From Virgibacillus litoralis (GTDB lineage: Bacteria > Bacillota > Bacilli > Bacillales > Amphibacillaceae): 64,000 nt of DNA. Location of the stretch: positions 150,909 through 214,908 of the forward strand of contig NZ_JAGGKK010000004.1 in NCBI RefSeq assembly GCF_017873675.1. Reading direction: 5' to 3'. The notes beneath the pieces were generated by a model. It ran no database searches and had not been told where the DNA came from. It saw only the letters and a program-made list of their open reading frames with translations. Shown in pieces: positions 44,621 through 54,988 of this stretch (positions within the stretch are counted from its first letter, which is position 1; every line of letters starts with the position of its first letter). Both the position numbers and the translations under genes were made by a program.

Positions 44621-46756
44621 TCAAGCATTCTTTGCGAAATCAAATTTAATTTTATAATCTTCATCCAGTGTTAAAGCTGTACTAAATGTTTTCTTTCCCT
44701 TAAATCCTTTTAAAACTTTCGTCCGCTTCATCTCACACAACGTTTTAATCATATTCTTCGTTAACGTTTTTCCGGCTAATTTTTTCGGGAATGTTACTTT
44801 GCACCCTTCTTTGTAAGCGGAGCACCCATAAAATTTGTATCGATCCATAATAGAGCCTGTAGAACAGGAAGGACATTTGGCGATTGGATCATTCCACTTG
44901 TTTTTCTCTCCGGTGCTTCGAACGTTAACCTTTTGAATCGAGTCGGGGGTTTCTTGAATTAACGTTTCAATAAACTGACTTGTCTGTTTGATAAACATTT
45001 GTTTCGATCCTTCACCGCTGCCGATTTTCTTTAAATATGATTCCCATTTTGCAGTCATAGAAGGGCTTGATAACAGCGTTCCTTCAATTGCTTCACAAAG
45101 CATAATTCCTTTATCTGTGATAGACACGTTGTTTCTTTTCACTTCAATATATTTCTGTGCCTTAATCGTTTCAATAATACTTGAACGAGTGGCTTCTGTT
45201 CCCAAACCTTCAACTTCCTTTAAAATTTCGACATCTTCCTCATCATCCATGAGCTTTCCACAGGTTTTCATCATATTGATCAGCTGACCTTCTGTGTACG
45301 GCTTCGGCGGCTGCGTCATACTTTCCTTAATATGAAGTCGTGCGCCTACCTGCTCACCATTTTGTACATATGGAAGATTTGCTTCCTTCTCCTGTTTTGC
45401 TTTAGACGACTTTGGAAATAGCTCTTTCCAGCCGCTTTTCACTTCTCTTTTTCCTGTAGATTTAAAGGGTAAGTCATGAACATTTGTTAAAATCGTAGTC
45501 TCTTCATACACGTAGTCCGCATGGAACATCGCGAGAGTCGTGGCCAGAATTTCATTATAAATATTACGTTCTTCATAGCTTAGTCCAGTCAGCTTCTTTT
45601 GAGAGGGGGCTGATTTTGTGGGAATGATCGCATAGTGTTCCTGAACTTTGCTACTGTTGACATACCGTTTATTGGGTTTTAGGGACGCAGGTGCGAACGA
45701 GATGTTCAATACTTCCTGATATGAATTTAAGTTGTTCACTATATAAGCAAACTCATGCTCGGTTATAAAGTTACAGTCAGTTCGAGGATAGGTGACAAGG
45801 CGCTTTTCATAGAGTTTTTGCAACGTCTTGAGGACTTGCGACGGTGTATATTTCCAACGTCTGTTGGCAACGCTTTGCAGGGTGGAAAGTGAATGCAGTT
45901 TAGGTGACTTTTGATGTTTTGTCTTTTTGTCTGTATTTTGGACAATTCCTATTAAATCCTCCTCTTCTTTGAGCCCATATTCATCCAAAAGTGCCTGCAC
46001 CTTTGTCTTATCCTTTTCCTTAATCTCAGCCAAGCCTTGATATGTACCTGCTTCCGATTGAAAAGACCCCTCAATCTGGTAAAAGGGTTCGGATTGAAAG
46101 TTTTCAATTTGCCTGTGCCTTTGATAGATTAAATAAACTGTGGGAGACTGCACGCGTCCAATCGATAAATAGCTTGGGAAACCTTTTTTCTGCAAAAGCA
46201 AAGTAAACAAGCGACTAGCATTGATTCCAACCATCCAATCACTGATTTGACGGGCTTTCGCTTCATCAAACAACCGTAAATCCTTTTCGTTATTTTGTAA
46301 ATTCTTAAATCCTTTACGTACTTCATCTCTCTCGAGAGAATTAATCCACAAACGGCGAATAGGCTTTCCTTTTACACCTGTTAAGCGGAGGATACTGTAA
46401 AAAATATTCGACCCTTCCCGATCGACATCTGCCGCGTTTACTAGCACATCCCCCTTCTGGAACAACCTCTTGACAGCTTGAAACTGCTCCCATTTCCCTT
46501 TAGAGACCTTCTCATGGAAGCTATCTGGTACAATCGGTAATTGATCAAGTTTCCACCTCTTCCACTCGGGCTTATAATCATGGGGTTCTTTTAATTCAAC
46601 CAGATGGCCGACTCCCCACGTGATCGTCGCACCATCTGGGAATGTATTATCTGGCTTTAATTGAATGTAAGTTTTCGTTTTTTCTAAAATCGTAAAGGCC
46701 TCTGCATATGCTTTTGCCTGAGAGGGTTTTTCCGCCAAGATGACCACTTTCGTCAT
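44621..46756 (-). CDS. topB: DNA topoisomerase III (TopB)
   Basis: The 711-residue type IA topoisomerase has a TOPRIM domain (VVILAEKPSQAKAYAEAF, NAADVDREGSNIFYSILRLTG). IGRVQSPTVYLIYQRH and the catalytic tyrosine in KRLVTYPRTDCNFI follow, with a C-terminal zinc-ribbon-like CPSCSTGSIMDRYKFYGCSAYKEGC. It is close to B. subtilis TopB in length. It decatenates DNA and resolves recombination intermediates. Relatives occur on both chromosomes and conjugative elements; no relaxase or integrase is beside it here. Confidence 0.93.
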   Translation of the reverse strand: MTKVVILAEKPSQAKAYAEAFTILEKTKTYIQLKPDNTFPDGATITWGVGHLVELKEPHDYKPEWKRWKLDQLPIVPDSFHEKVSKGKWEQFQAVKRLFQKGDVLVNAADVDREGSNIFYSILRLTGVKGKPIRRLWINSLERDEVRKGFKNLQNNEKDLRLFDEAKARQISDWMVGINASRLFTLLLQKKGFPSYLSIGRVQSPTVYLIYQRHRQIENFQSEPFYQIEGSFQSEAGTYQGLAEIKEKDKTKVQALLDEYGLKEEEDLIGIVQNTDKKTKHQKSPKLHSLSTLQSVANRRWKYTPSQVLKTLQKLYEKRLVTYPRTDCNFITEHEFAYIVNNLNSYQEVLNISFAPASLKPNKRYVNSSKVQEHYAIIPTKSAPSQKKLTGLSYEERNIYNEILATTLAMFHADYVYEETTILTNVHDLPFKSTGKREVKSGWKELFPKSSKAKQEKEANLPYVQNGEQVGARLHIKESMTQPPKPYTEGQLINMMKTCGKLMDDEEDVEILKEVEGLGTEATRSSIIETIKAQKYIEVKRNNVSITDKGIMLCEAIEGTLLSSPSMTAKWESYLKKIGSGEGSKQMFIKQTSQFIETLIQETPDSIQKVNVRSTGEKNKWNDPIAKCPSCSTGSIMDRYKFYGCSAYKEGCKVTFPKKLAGKTLTKNMIKTLCEMKRTKVLKGFKGKKTFSTALTLDEDYKIKFDFAKNA

Positions 46757-47068
46757 GGTCTCTCCTCTCCCTTCAATGAACTTAATAGTACTATGAGATG
46801 TGATTGGTTTTCAGCCATCGAAAATACTCCTTTGCGAACATACGTTTTCATTCATTATACCCCGTTCAAATACTTAAATCAATGGTTTACACAAAGGTTT
46901 GGTTTTTTAATTTTTAAAAATAATTTCTTGTGACTTGTTTCAGATACTTGAAGTGCCACATAAACTACTTGTTCATGTGACACTCCGCATCTATCTCACT
47001 TTTGTCCCACACTTAAAAGCGATGGCGTGAAAACTTGTAAGGGGGGAACCAGCAGACCCTGTTATCGG
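46757..47068. other. Intergenic region between topB and the rRNA methyltransferase gene
   Basis: No gene is supported. An imperfect inverted repeat, AGTGCCACAT (46952) with ATGTGACACT (46975), lies in the middle without a T tract. It may be a terminator or processing hairpin. Confidence 0.5.
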
Positions 47069-48556
47069 TTACCTGCTTCCTTTTAGTACTAATTTTGTGA
47101 CTGCTTCTACATGCACCGTCTGCGGGAACATGTCCACCGGCTGTATACCATCAACCTCATAGCCGTTCTTCACTAAGTACTTCAAATCCCTTGCCTGCGT
47201 CACCGGATTACAGGATACATACACTACCCGCTTCGGCTGCAGCTTCACCACGCTGGATAAGAATGCTTCGTCACTCCCACTTCGCGGTGGATCCATAATC
47301 ACCACATCAGCTTTCTCACCACGTGCTGCCATCTTCACCATGAACTTCCCGGCATCGCCCTGATAGAATCGGGCATTTTTCACACCGTTGCGCTTTGAAT
47401 TATGGATAGCATCGCGAACCGCATCATTATTCGACTCCACACCAATTACCTTTCCGGCTTTCTTACTGGCAATCAGACCTATCGTACCAATCCCGCAATA
47501 CGCATCCACCACAGTTTCCTTTCCAGTCAGCTCTGCCATTTCAATTGCCTTTGTATACAACTTTTCCGTCTGGACCGGATTAATCTGATAAAAGGATTTC
47601 GCCGAGATATCGAACTTCAGTCCGCAGAGGGTATCTGTTATGGTGCCCTTGCCAAACAGTACTTTTTCTTGCTTGCCCAGAACCATGCTAGTGTCCCGGT
47701 TATTGACATTCAGCAGGATAGTCGTAATTTCTGGATGAGCTTTTCTTAGTGCTTTCACAAAATTATTACTGCCCTTGAACATAGGTGAAGCAGCTATCAG
47801 CACTACCATGATCTCACCGCTTTTCTTTCCTACCCTCACCAATACGTGTCGCAAAAATCCCTTCCCAGTGTCTTCGTTGTAAGGCTGCATTTTAAAGGAC
47901 TTCATCATCCCCTTGATGGTTTGAATAATCTCATCCGCTTTTTGATCATGGATGATGGACCTTTCCATTGGTATTATCTGATGCGTATTTTCAGCGTATA
48001 GCCCACATATAATCTGCCTTTTTTTATTCAAACCGAACGTCATCACATTTTTATTACGGTAGTAAAACGGAAGCTCCATGGTTATGATTGGCTCTGGTTT
48101 TCCGAAAGGCTTCATTAGCTCATCTATGATTTTCTGTTTGAAACGCTTTTGAGCATGCTCATTCATGTGCTGAATCTGGCACCCCACGCCCTCGTAATAA
48201 GATGAGCGCGATAAATTGGCACGGTCTTCTGAAGGCTTAATCACCCGCTTCAGCTCTGTATCGAAAAAGCGCCCTTTCTTAGAAATGTTCACCTCAGCCG
48301 TCTCACCAGGCATTAGATGCGCTACTTCCAGTTGCTTCCCTTCCCACTGGACAATGCCTTTTCCATCATTAGTCAGACCTGAGCAGGTTACCTCTACGGT
48401 TACGGTTTTCTGGCTACGCTTACGAGAATCGTTTGCCGCATGCTTTCCTTTTGATTTGCCGCCTTCTTTTCGACTCCCACGTGCCACGTACTTTTTTTCA
48501 GATTTATTGTGGTTTTTTCCCTTTTTTCTATATTCGCTATTATTTTTTTTAGTCAT
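47069..48556 (-). CDS. 23S rRNA (uracil-C5)-methyltransferase (RlmCD/TrmA family)
   Basis: The 495-residue enzyme has a Lys/Ser-rich N-terminal tail (about 1-50), a TRAM domain (TVEVTCSGLTNDGKGIVQWEGKQLEVAHLMPGE) and a SAM domain with VDAYCGIGTIGLIAS and DPPRSGSDEAFLS. The catalytic Cys is in YVSCNPVTQARDL. The family [4Fe-4S] ligands are mostly missing: the usual C-GGC block reads YYEGVGCQIQHM with one cysteine. The ATG at 48556 is preferred to an N-terminal extension to 48715. It stands alone, next to groEL. Confidence 0.9.
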   Translation of the reverse strand: MTKKNNSEYRKKGKNHNKSEKKYVARGSRKEGGKSKGKHAANDSRKRSQKTVTVEVTCSGLTNDGKGIVQWEGKQLEVAHLMPGETAEVNISKKGRFFDTELKRVIKPSEDRANLSRSSYYEGVGCQIQHMNEHAQKRFKQKIIDELMKPFGKPEPIITMELPFYYRNKNVMTFGLNKKRQIICGLYAENTHQIIPMERSIIHDQKADEIIQTIKGMMKSFKMQPYNEDTGKGFLRHVLVRVGKKSGEIMVVLIAASPMFKGSNNFVKALRKAHPEITTILLNVNNRDTSMVLGKQEKVLFGKGTITDTLCGLKFDISAKSFYQINPVQTEKLYTKAIEMAELTGKETVVDAYCGIGTIGLIASKKAGKVIGVESNNDAVRDAIHNSKRNGVKNARFYQGDAGKFMVKMAARGEKADVVIMDPPRSGSDEAFLSSVVKLQPKRVVYVSCNPVTQARDLKYLVKNGYEVDGIQPVDMFPQTVHVEAVTKLVLKGSR

Positions 48557-48697
48557 AGGCACTTCCCATCTTTCCTTCTTCTTTGACACTCCATTATATA
48601 ATACACAAAGCCAGCAAGTAAAACGAACTATCGTAAAAATCGCCTTGGTCACGGAAGACAGATCAATAAAAGTTGTACAGAAATCTAGCAAAGAGAT

Positions 48698-48747
48698 AAA
48701 AAAGAGGCTTCTCAAAAGTTAGTTTTAACTTAAGAAAAGCCTCTTAT
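48698..48747 (-). terminator. Intrinsic terminator of groES-groEL
   Basis: On the minus strand AAGAGGCTTTTC pairs with GAGAAGCCTCTT and is followed by TTTTAT. It lies downstream of the groEL stop. Confidence 0.85.
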
Positions 48748-48849
48748 TATATTTACAATGTTAAGTCATACTTTCACTAACATCAAAACCCTTTTATATC
48801 AAGGAAATGGAAGTATAGTTTAACTCCCAGGTCATTTTCACTTTCTGGA

Positions 48850-50867
<2,018 letters not shown>

Positions 50868-50870
50868 TTA

Positions 50871-50897
50871 TTAGCACTCGAATATATCGAGTGCTAA
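50871..50897. promoter_or_regulatory. CIRCE operator (HrcA binding site)
   Basis: A perfect TTAGCACTC-N9-GAGTGCTAA inverted repeat lies between the groES promoter and start. It is the canonical HrcA repressor site. Confidence 0.99.
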
Positions 50898-50905
50898 TTC
50901 CAATT

Positions 50906-50937
50906 ATTATAATAAATAAATCAGCTAAAAAATGCAA
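50906..50937 (-). promoter_or_regulatory. Sigma-A promoter of groES-groEL
   Basis: The -35 TTGCAT (50932-50937) and a -10 TATTAT (50909-50914) are 17 bp apart. A TATAAT at 50906-50911 overlaps it. The CIRCE lies just downstream in the initial transcribed region. Confidence 0.7.
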
Positions 50938-51069
50938 GTATTCTCTTTTAAATTTTTTCAGTTTTATATTTGTATGTCCATCTAAACCATTCTATTATAA
51001 CGCATACTGAAATTATGATAAAATATTTATAGAGTCTTTTTTTTTAAGCAGTTAAGAGAGTAGCCATTA

Positions 51070-51141
51070 AGGATTGCACTCCTAAGCATAAAAAGTTTTA
51101 ATAGCGAGTGCTTAGTTGCACGTATGCAGTAAAAAAATATA
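51070..51141 (+). repeat. Dispersed intergenic repeat, copy G
   Basis: GCACTC pairs with GAGTGC, again a different stem sequence from copies B and D. The tail is CTTAGTTGCACGTATGCAGT, then A7. Confidence 0.75.
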
Positions 51142-51264
51142 ACTGCTATGAAAGCAAAATATGCTTTCATAAAAATTCTTTTAACAATAAGCAAGTTTTC
51201 TAATAGAGAAATTATCCAAAGCATACACTATATTAATTATGACTGCTAAAGGGGTCGTTACATT

Positions 51265-51978
51265 TTGACAAAACGTTATTGGTATGTGATCTTAACATAT
51301 TTAATTATGCAATTTTCAGGATTACTATTTGTACCAATCCTGCTTTTAACATTGCCAGTAGGAAGGCAAGATGCTGTTATCTATTGGACAATATTCAGCT
51401 TTATCATTGCGCTTATTATCGTTTTAGTATTAATGAAACCAGATATGAAAATGGCACAGTCCAGAAATGCCGCATCAATCAGAGGCGTTATTCTATGGTC
51501 GTTTGTTGGTATTTTTATGGCTTATTTTGCTCAAGCAATCGCAGTGACTATTGAAACAGGTGTTTTTAATATTGAACAAGGTTCCCAAAATACGGAGATG
51601 ATTATGGATATCACACGTGCTGCACCAATATTTATGATTATCCCTGCAATAATTGCACCCATATTAGAAGAACTTATTTTTCGTAAAATAATCTTTGGAG
51701 CGTTATATAGCCGTACTAACTTTTTTATTGCGGCCTTACTCTCCGCGCTTATTTTTGGCATCATCCATGGAGAACCACAGCACATCCTGATATATGCATC
51801 GATGGGATTTGTTTTTGCCTTTTTATATGTAAAAACAGAACGCATTATCGTACCTATAATTGTTCACATGGCTCTTAACTCTATTTCTGTAATTGTACAA
51901 TTTTCATTGGATCCTGAAGATATTGAAAAAATGCAGAAGCAGCTTGAACAGATGCAGATGATTTTAATTGGAGGCTAA
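51265..51978 (+). CDS. CPBP family intramembrane metalloprotease (YdiL-like)
   Basis: The 237-residue membrane protein has about seven transmembrane segments and the CAAX-protease/bacteriocin-processing motifs: EELIFRKIIFGAL (EExxxR), the second-motif histidine in FGIIHGEPQH and the third histidine in IVHMALN. Family members are glutamate-type intramembrane proteases. The TTG start follows AAAGGGG. It is divergent from groES and followed by ydiK, as in B. subtilis. Confidence 0.88.
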   Translation: MTKRYWYVILTYLIMQFSGLLFVPILLLTLPVGRQDAVIYWTIFSFIIALIIVLVLMKPDMKMAQSRNAASIRGVILWSFVGIFMAYFAQAIAVTIETGVFNIEQGSQNTEMIMDITRAAPIFMIIPAIIAPILEELIFRKIIFGALYSRTNFFIAALLSALIFGIIHGEPQHILIYASMGFVFAFLYVKTERIIVPIIVHMALNSISVIVQFSLDPEDIEKMQKQLEQMQMILIGG

Positions 51979-51985
51979 TACAGAT

Positions 51986-52180
51986 ATGAAGATCTCACCA
52001 AAAGCTATGTTTGTCATTTATTTTGTAATGGGAATACTATTCACATATATGGCAATACAGAGTACCGGAGAATCCGTTTGGAACTTTTCTACCATCATTC
52101 TTGCAATAATTGCAACACTTGATTTCGGTGTCGGCTTTCGAATGCTCGTCATCCATTTTAGATTAAAGAAAAAGGATTAG
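51986..52180 (+). CDS. YdiK-like small membrane protein (DUF4305)
   Basis: The 64-residue protein has two transmembrane helices (MFVIYFVMGILFTYMAIQS, then AIIATLDFGVGFRMLVIHF) and a lysine-rich end. It matches the length and position of B. subtilis YdiK beside YdiL. The start at ATG 51986 is favoured over TTG 51968, although the GGAGG is a little far (12 bases). Function unknown. Confidence 0.8.
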   Translation: MKISPKAMFVIYFVMGILFTYMAIQSTGESVWNFSTIILAIIATLDFGVGFRMLVIHFRLKKKD

Positions 52181-52185
52181 ACTGG

Positions 52186-52254
52186 GCATTCAGAGAGCCC
52201 TTAGACGAATACACTTAGTTGCACTTATGCAGTAAGAAAGGATATATACTTTCA
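52186..52254 (+). repeat. Dispersed intergenic repeat, copy H
   Basis: GCATTC could pair with GAATAC. The tail CTTAGTTGCACTTATGCAGT, followed by AAGAAAGGATATATAC, is the closest to the family consensus. Confidence 0.78.
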
Positions 52255-52270
52255 AAAAGAAGTAACGCTG

Positions 52271-53686
52271 CTATGCGTTACTTCTTTTTAATTCATTCAG
52301 TTCTTCAGTTCCCTTCATGGCAAATGATACTGGGACCATCAACAAAATGAATACACCAGCAATCATGAAAGCCTCGTTTAATGCTTGCAATGTAGCCTGT
52401 TGTGTTTCCATATCCTGAGTAAACAGTTGTGCCCGCCGTACCTCATAATAAATTGAGAAAAAGACGATTCCGAACGATGAAAATATTTGTCGGATAACAT
52501 TATTCATTGCCGATCCTTGTGCAACCTGATGATCTGGTATTGCGTTCATTCCGGCTGTAGTTGCCGGCATATTGCACATACCGAGTCCTGCACCTCGAAC
52601 AGAGTTCAAGATCAGGATAAACCAAAATGATGTAGACAATGTGTTAAACCCTAGAGCCAGTGTGAATCCTCCAAGAATAACAAGACCAATTGGAACTACG
52701 TATTTTGGGCCTTTTTTATCCAATATTCTTCCACCCAAGGTCATAAACACACCACTTAATAAGGCAGCAGGCAAAAATAATAATCCTGTCTGTATTTCAC
52801 CTAACCCATAAACTTCCTGAATCAATAGTGGTAATAAGAAGATTCCTGAAAATAGCCCGATAGATGCAGTTGCCGTTATAGCAATTGAAACGGTATATGT
52901 TGGTATTTTAAAAATAGATAAATCAAGCAAAGGCTGTTCTTGTTTGTTCTCATACTTCACAAAAATATAAATAAGGATTAGTCCAGTTAATATTAACCCG
53001 ACGCTTAATGGTGAGAGCAGTAATTCTAAAGTAGCTCCTCGACCTAGCGCATATAGTATTGAGCCAACCCCACTTGATATTAACAGAAAGCCAAATAGAT
53101 CAAATTTAATAGCTTGATTTTTTTCGGTTGGGGCTAGATATTTTGTGGAAAATAAAATTCCTAAAAGGGCAAATGGCAGATTAAATAGAAAAAGAAACTG
53201 CCAAGTAAAAAACTCGATAACAACCCCGCCAACAGTTGGCCCAATCGCCGGTGCCACCATTGCTGCAACACCATAAATACCAACGGCGAGACCTCGTTCA
53301 TTTTTGGGAAACGCATTAAAGATAAGTGCCATCGCTATTGGCATCATAAGGCCGCCAGCAGTACCCTGAATAGCTCTTGAAATAATCACCATACCCAAAT
53401 CAGACGATACAGCCCCTGATATCGAGCCAATCATAAATATGATGAGCCCAATTATGTAAATACGCTTTTTCCCAAAACGATCACCTAAGTAACCTGTCAA
53501 CGGCATTGTCATTCCCATTGACACCATAAAAATCGTCAGCATCCAACTGACCGCTACAGCATCAACATCAAATAATCTCATGAAGGTTGGCAGCGTTGGG
53601 TTTAGCATACTATTATTTAAAATGACGGTGAATGTCCCAAACAATACTGACATTACGACAAGCCATTTAGAATCTATTCTTCGCAT
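52271..53686 (-). CDS. MFS drug-efflux permease, DHA2 (EmrB/QacA) family
   Basis: The 471-residue protein has 14 predicted transmembrane helices, typical of DHA2. Motif A is GYLGDRFGKKRIYIIG and motif C is AVGIYGVAAMVAPAIGPTVGGVVIEFFTWQFLFLFNLP. It exports hydrophobic or cationic drugs with protons. It sits between ydiK and rex, where B. subtilis carries the tatAY-tatCY genes. It overlaps no neighbour. Confidence 0.9.
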   Translation of the reverse strand: MRRIDSKWLVVMSVLFGTFTVILNNSMLNPTLPTFMRLFDVDAVAVSWMLTIFMVSMGMTMPLTGYLGDRFGKKRIYIIGLIIFMIGSISGAVSSDLGMVIISRAIQGTAGGLMMPIAMALIFNAFPKNERGLAVGIYGVAAMVAPAIGPTVGGVVIEFFTWQFLFLFNLPFALLGILFSTKYLAPTEKNQAIKFDLFGFLLISSGVGSILYALGRGATLELLLSPLSVGLILTGLILIYIFVKYENKQEQPLLDLSIFKIPTYTVSIAITATASIGLFSGIFLLPLLIQEVYGLGEIQTGLLFLPAALLSGVFMTLGGRILDKKGPKYVVPIGLVILGGFTLALGFNTLSTSFWFILILNSVRGAGLGMCNMPATTAGMNAIPDHQVAQGSAMNNVIRQIFSSFGIVFFSIYYEVRRAQLFTQDMETQQATLQALNEAFMIAGVFILLMVPVSFAMKGTEELNELKRSNA

Positions 53687-53724
53687 GCAAATGCCCCCAA
53701 TAACAGAAGTTAGCTATCTGAAAT

Positions 53725-54360
53725 TTAATCTAAGTCCAATGGATAATGTTTCAAAAAGTAAACCAATGATTGCAATTCTACTGCTAAATCAATATGATGC
53801 ACACGGATTTTCTCAGGAACCGTAATTCTTGCTGGAGTAAAGTTAAGGATTCCGGAAACACCATAGTCGACAAGTCTGTTTGTAATGCTTTGTGCCTCAT
53901 TGGCCGGTACAGTTAAGATTGCTACACTGACTCCTGTCATTTTCTCCTCTAAATCATTAATATGAAATATCGGTACGCCTCCAATATCTGTTCCAATTTT
54001 TTCTGCATTAGTATCAAAAGCCTTCACTATTTTTGTATTGTTATTTTTCATAAAATTATAATGTAAAAAGGCTGTTCCAAGATTCCCTACCCCAATTAAT
54101 GCAACTTCAGTTACCTCATCTTGGTCCAATGTCTTTCGGAAAAATCCAAGCAGGTATTCGACGTTGTAGCCGTACCCTTTTTTTCCCAATGCCCCAAAGT
54201 AAGAAAAGTCCCTTCTGATAGTAGCAGAATCAACTTTTACCGCCTCACTCAGTTCTTTTGAAGATACTCTCTTTTTCCCTTGGTGATTCAAGTTATTTAA
54301 AAATCTATAATATAACGGAAGTCTCCTTGCTGTAGCCTGCGGAATTTTATTTTGATCCAT
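53725..54360 (-). CDS. rex: Redox-sensing transcriptional repressor Rex
   Basis: The 211-residue repressor has an N-terminal winged helix ([39 protein letters not shown]) and a Rossmann domain with GVGNLGTAF for NADH. The domain-swap helix [15 protein letters not shown] closes it. It senses the NADH/NAD ratio and represses fermentation and respiration genes when NADH is low. It follows moaC by 2 bp and shares the moaC promoter, which carries a probable Rex site. Confidence 0.96.
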   Translation of the reverse strand: MDQNKIPQATARRLPLYYRFLNNLNHQGKKRVSSKELSEAVKVDSATIRRDFSYFGALGKKGYGYNVEYLLGFFRKTLDQDEVTEVALIGVGNLGTAFLHYNFMKNNNTKIVKAFDTNAEKIGTDIGGVPIFHINDLEEKMTGVSVAILTVPANEAQSITNRLVDYGVSGILNFTPARITVPEKIRVHHIDLAVELQSLVYFLKHYPLDLD

Positions 54361-54362
54361 GA

Positions 54363-54854
54363 TTATTCCCCCTGATCTTCACGATAGTAATCTCCTGACT
54401 TACCGCCTTTTTTCGACAGTACATACGTTGGACCGATTACCATTCCTTTATCAATTGCTTTACACATATCATATACCGTAAGTGCTGTAGCCGAAGCTGC
54501 TGTTAGGGCTTCCATTTCAACACCTGTACTTCCTTTTGTCTTCACAAATGCCTGTATTTGCAATATATATGTATTTTTAGTCTCCCAATCAAATGAAATA
54601 TCAATTCCCTTTAATTGTAAAGGATGACACATCGGTATCCAGTCAGGTGTTTTCTTGGCAGCCATTATTCCAGCAACCTGCGCAACCGAAAGTACATCTC
54701 CCTTTTTCATCTCATTTGTAATTATCTTTTGATAGATTTCTTTGGTTACTTGAACACTTGAAATAGCAGTAGCAGTCCGTTCGGTTTCACTTTTTTCACT
54801 AATATCAACCATTTTTGCTCTTCCCTGTTCATTAAAATGAGTAAAATCTGCCAT
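54363..54854 (-). CDS. moaC: Cyclic pyranopterin monophosphate synthase MoaC
   Basis: The 163-residue protein has [46 protein letters not shown] and the substrate-site segment [27 protein letters not shown]. It acts with MoaA to make cyclic pyranopterin in molybdenum cofactor synthesis. It starts the moaC-rex operon, as in B. subtilis ydiG-ydiH. No moaA lies in the window. Confidence 0.95.
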   Translation of the reverse strand: MADFTHFNEQGRAKMVDISEKSETERTATAISSVQVTKEIYQKIITNEMKKGDVLSVAQVAGIMAAKKTPDWIPMCHPLQLKGIDISFDWETKNTYILQIQAFVKTKGSTGVEMEALTAASATALTVYDMCKAIDKGMVIGPTYVLSKKGGKSGDYYREDQGE

Positions 54855-54913
54855 ACGTTCAACTCCCTGCTATGTCTTATTAAGACCTATTCTATCAGAA
54901 AAAAACAGATAAG

Positions 54914-54931
54914 TCGTGATTAATTTCACAA
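54914..54931. promoter_or_regulatory. Probable Rex operator between moaC-rex and ydiF
   Basis: The plus strand reads TCGTGATTAATTTCACAA; its complement TTGTGA-N6-TCACGA differs from the Rex consensus TTGTGA-N6-TCACAA at one position. It lies 60 bp upstream of the moaC start and would allow Rex to control its own operon. Confidence 0.6.
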
Positions 54932-54988
54932 TATCATTGCCGAGCCAATTCATTATACGATACACTTGTATAGGATGAGGTGAACGAA

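Noticed and set aside
44621..46756. topB as evidence for an integrative conjugative element
   Set aside because: No relaxase, T4SS, integrase or attachment repeats are nearby, and topB is often chromosomal in Bacillus.
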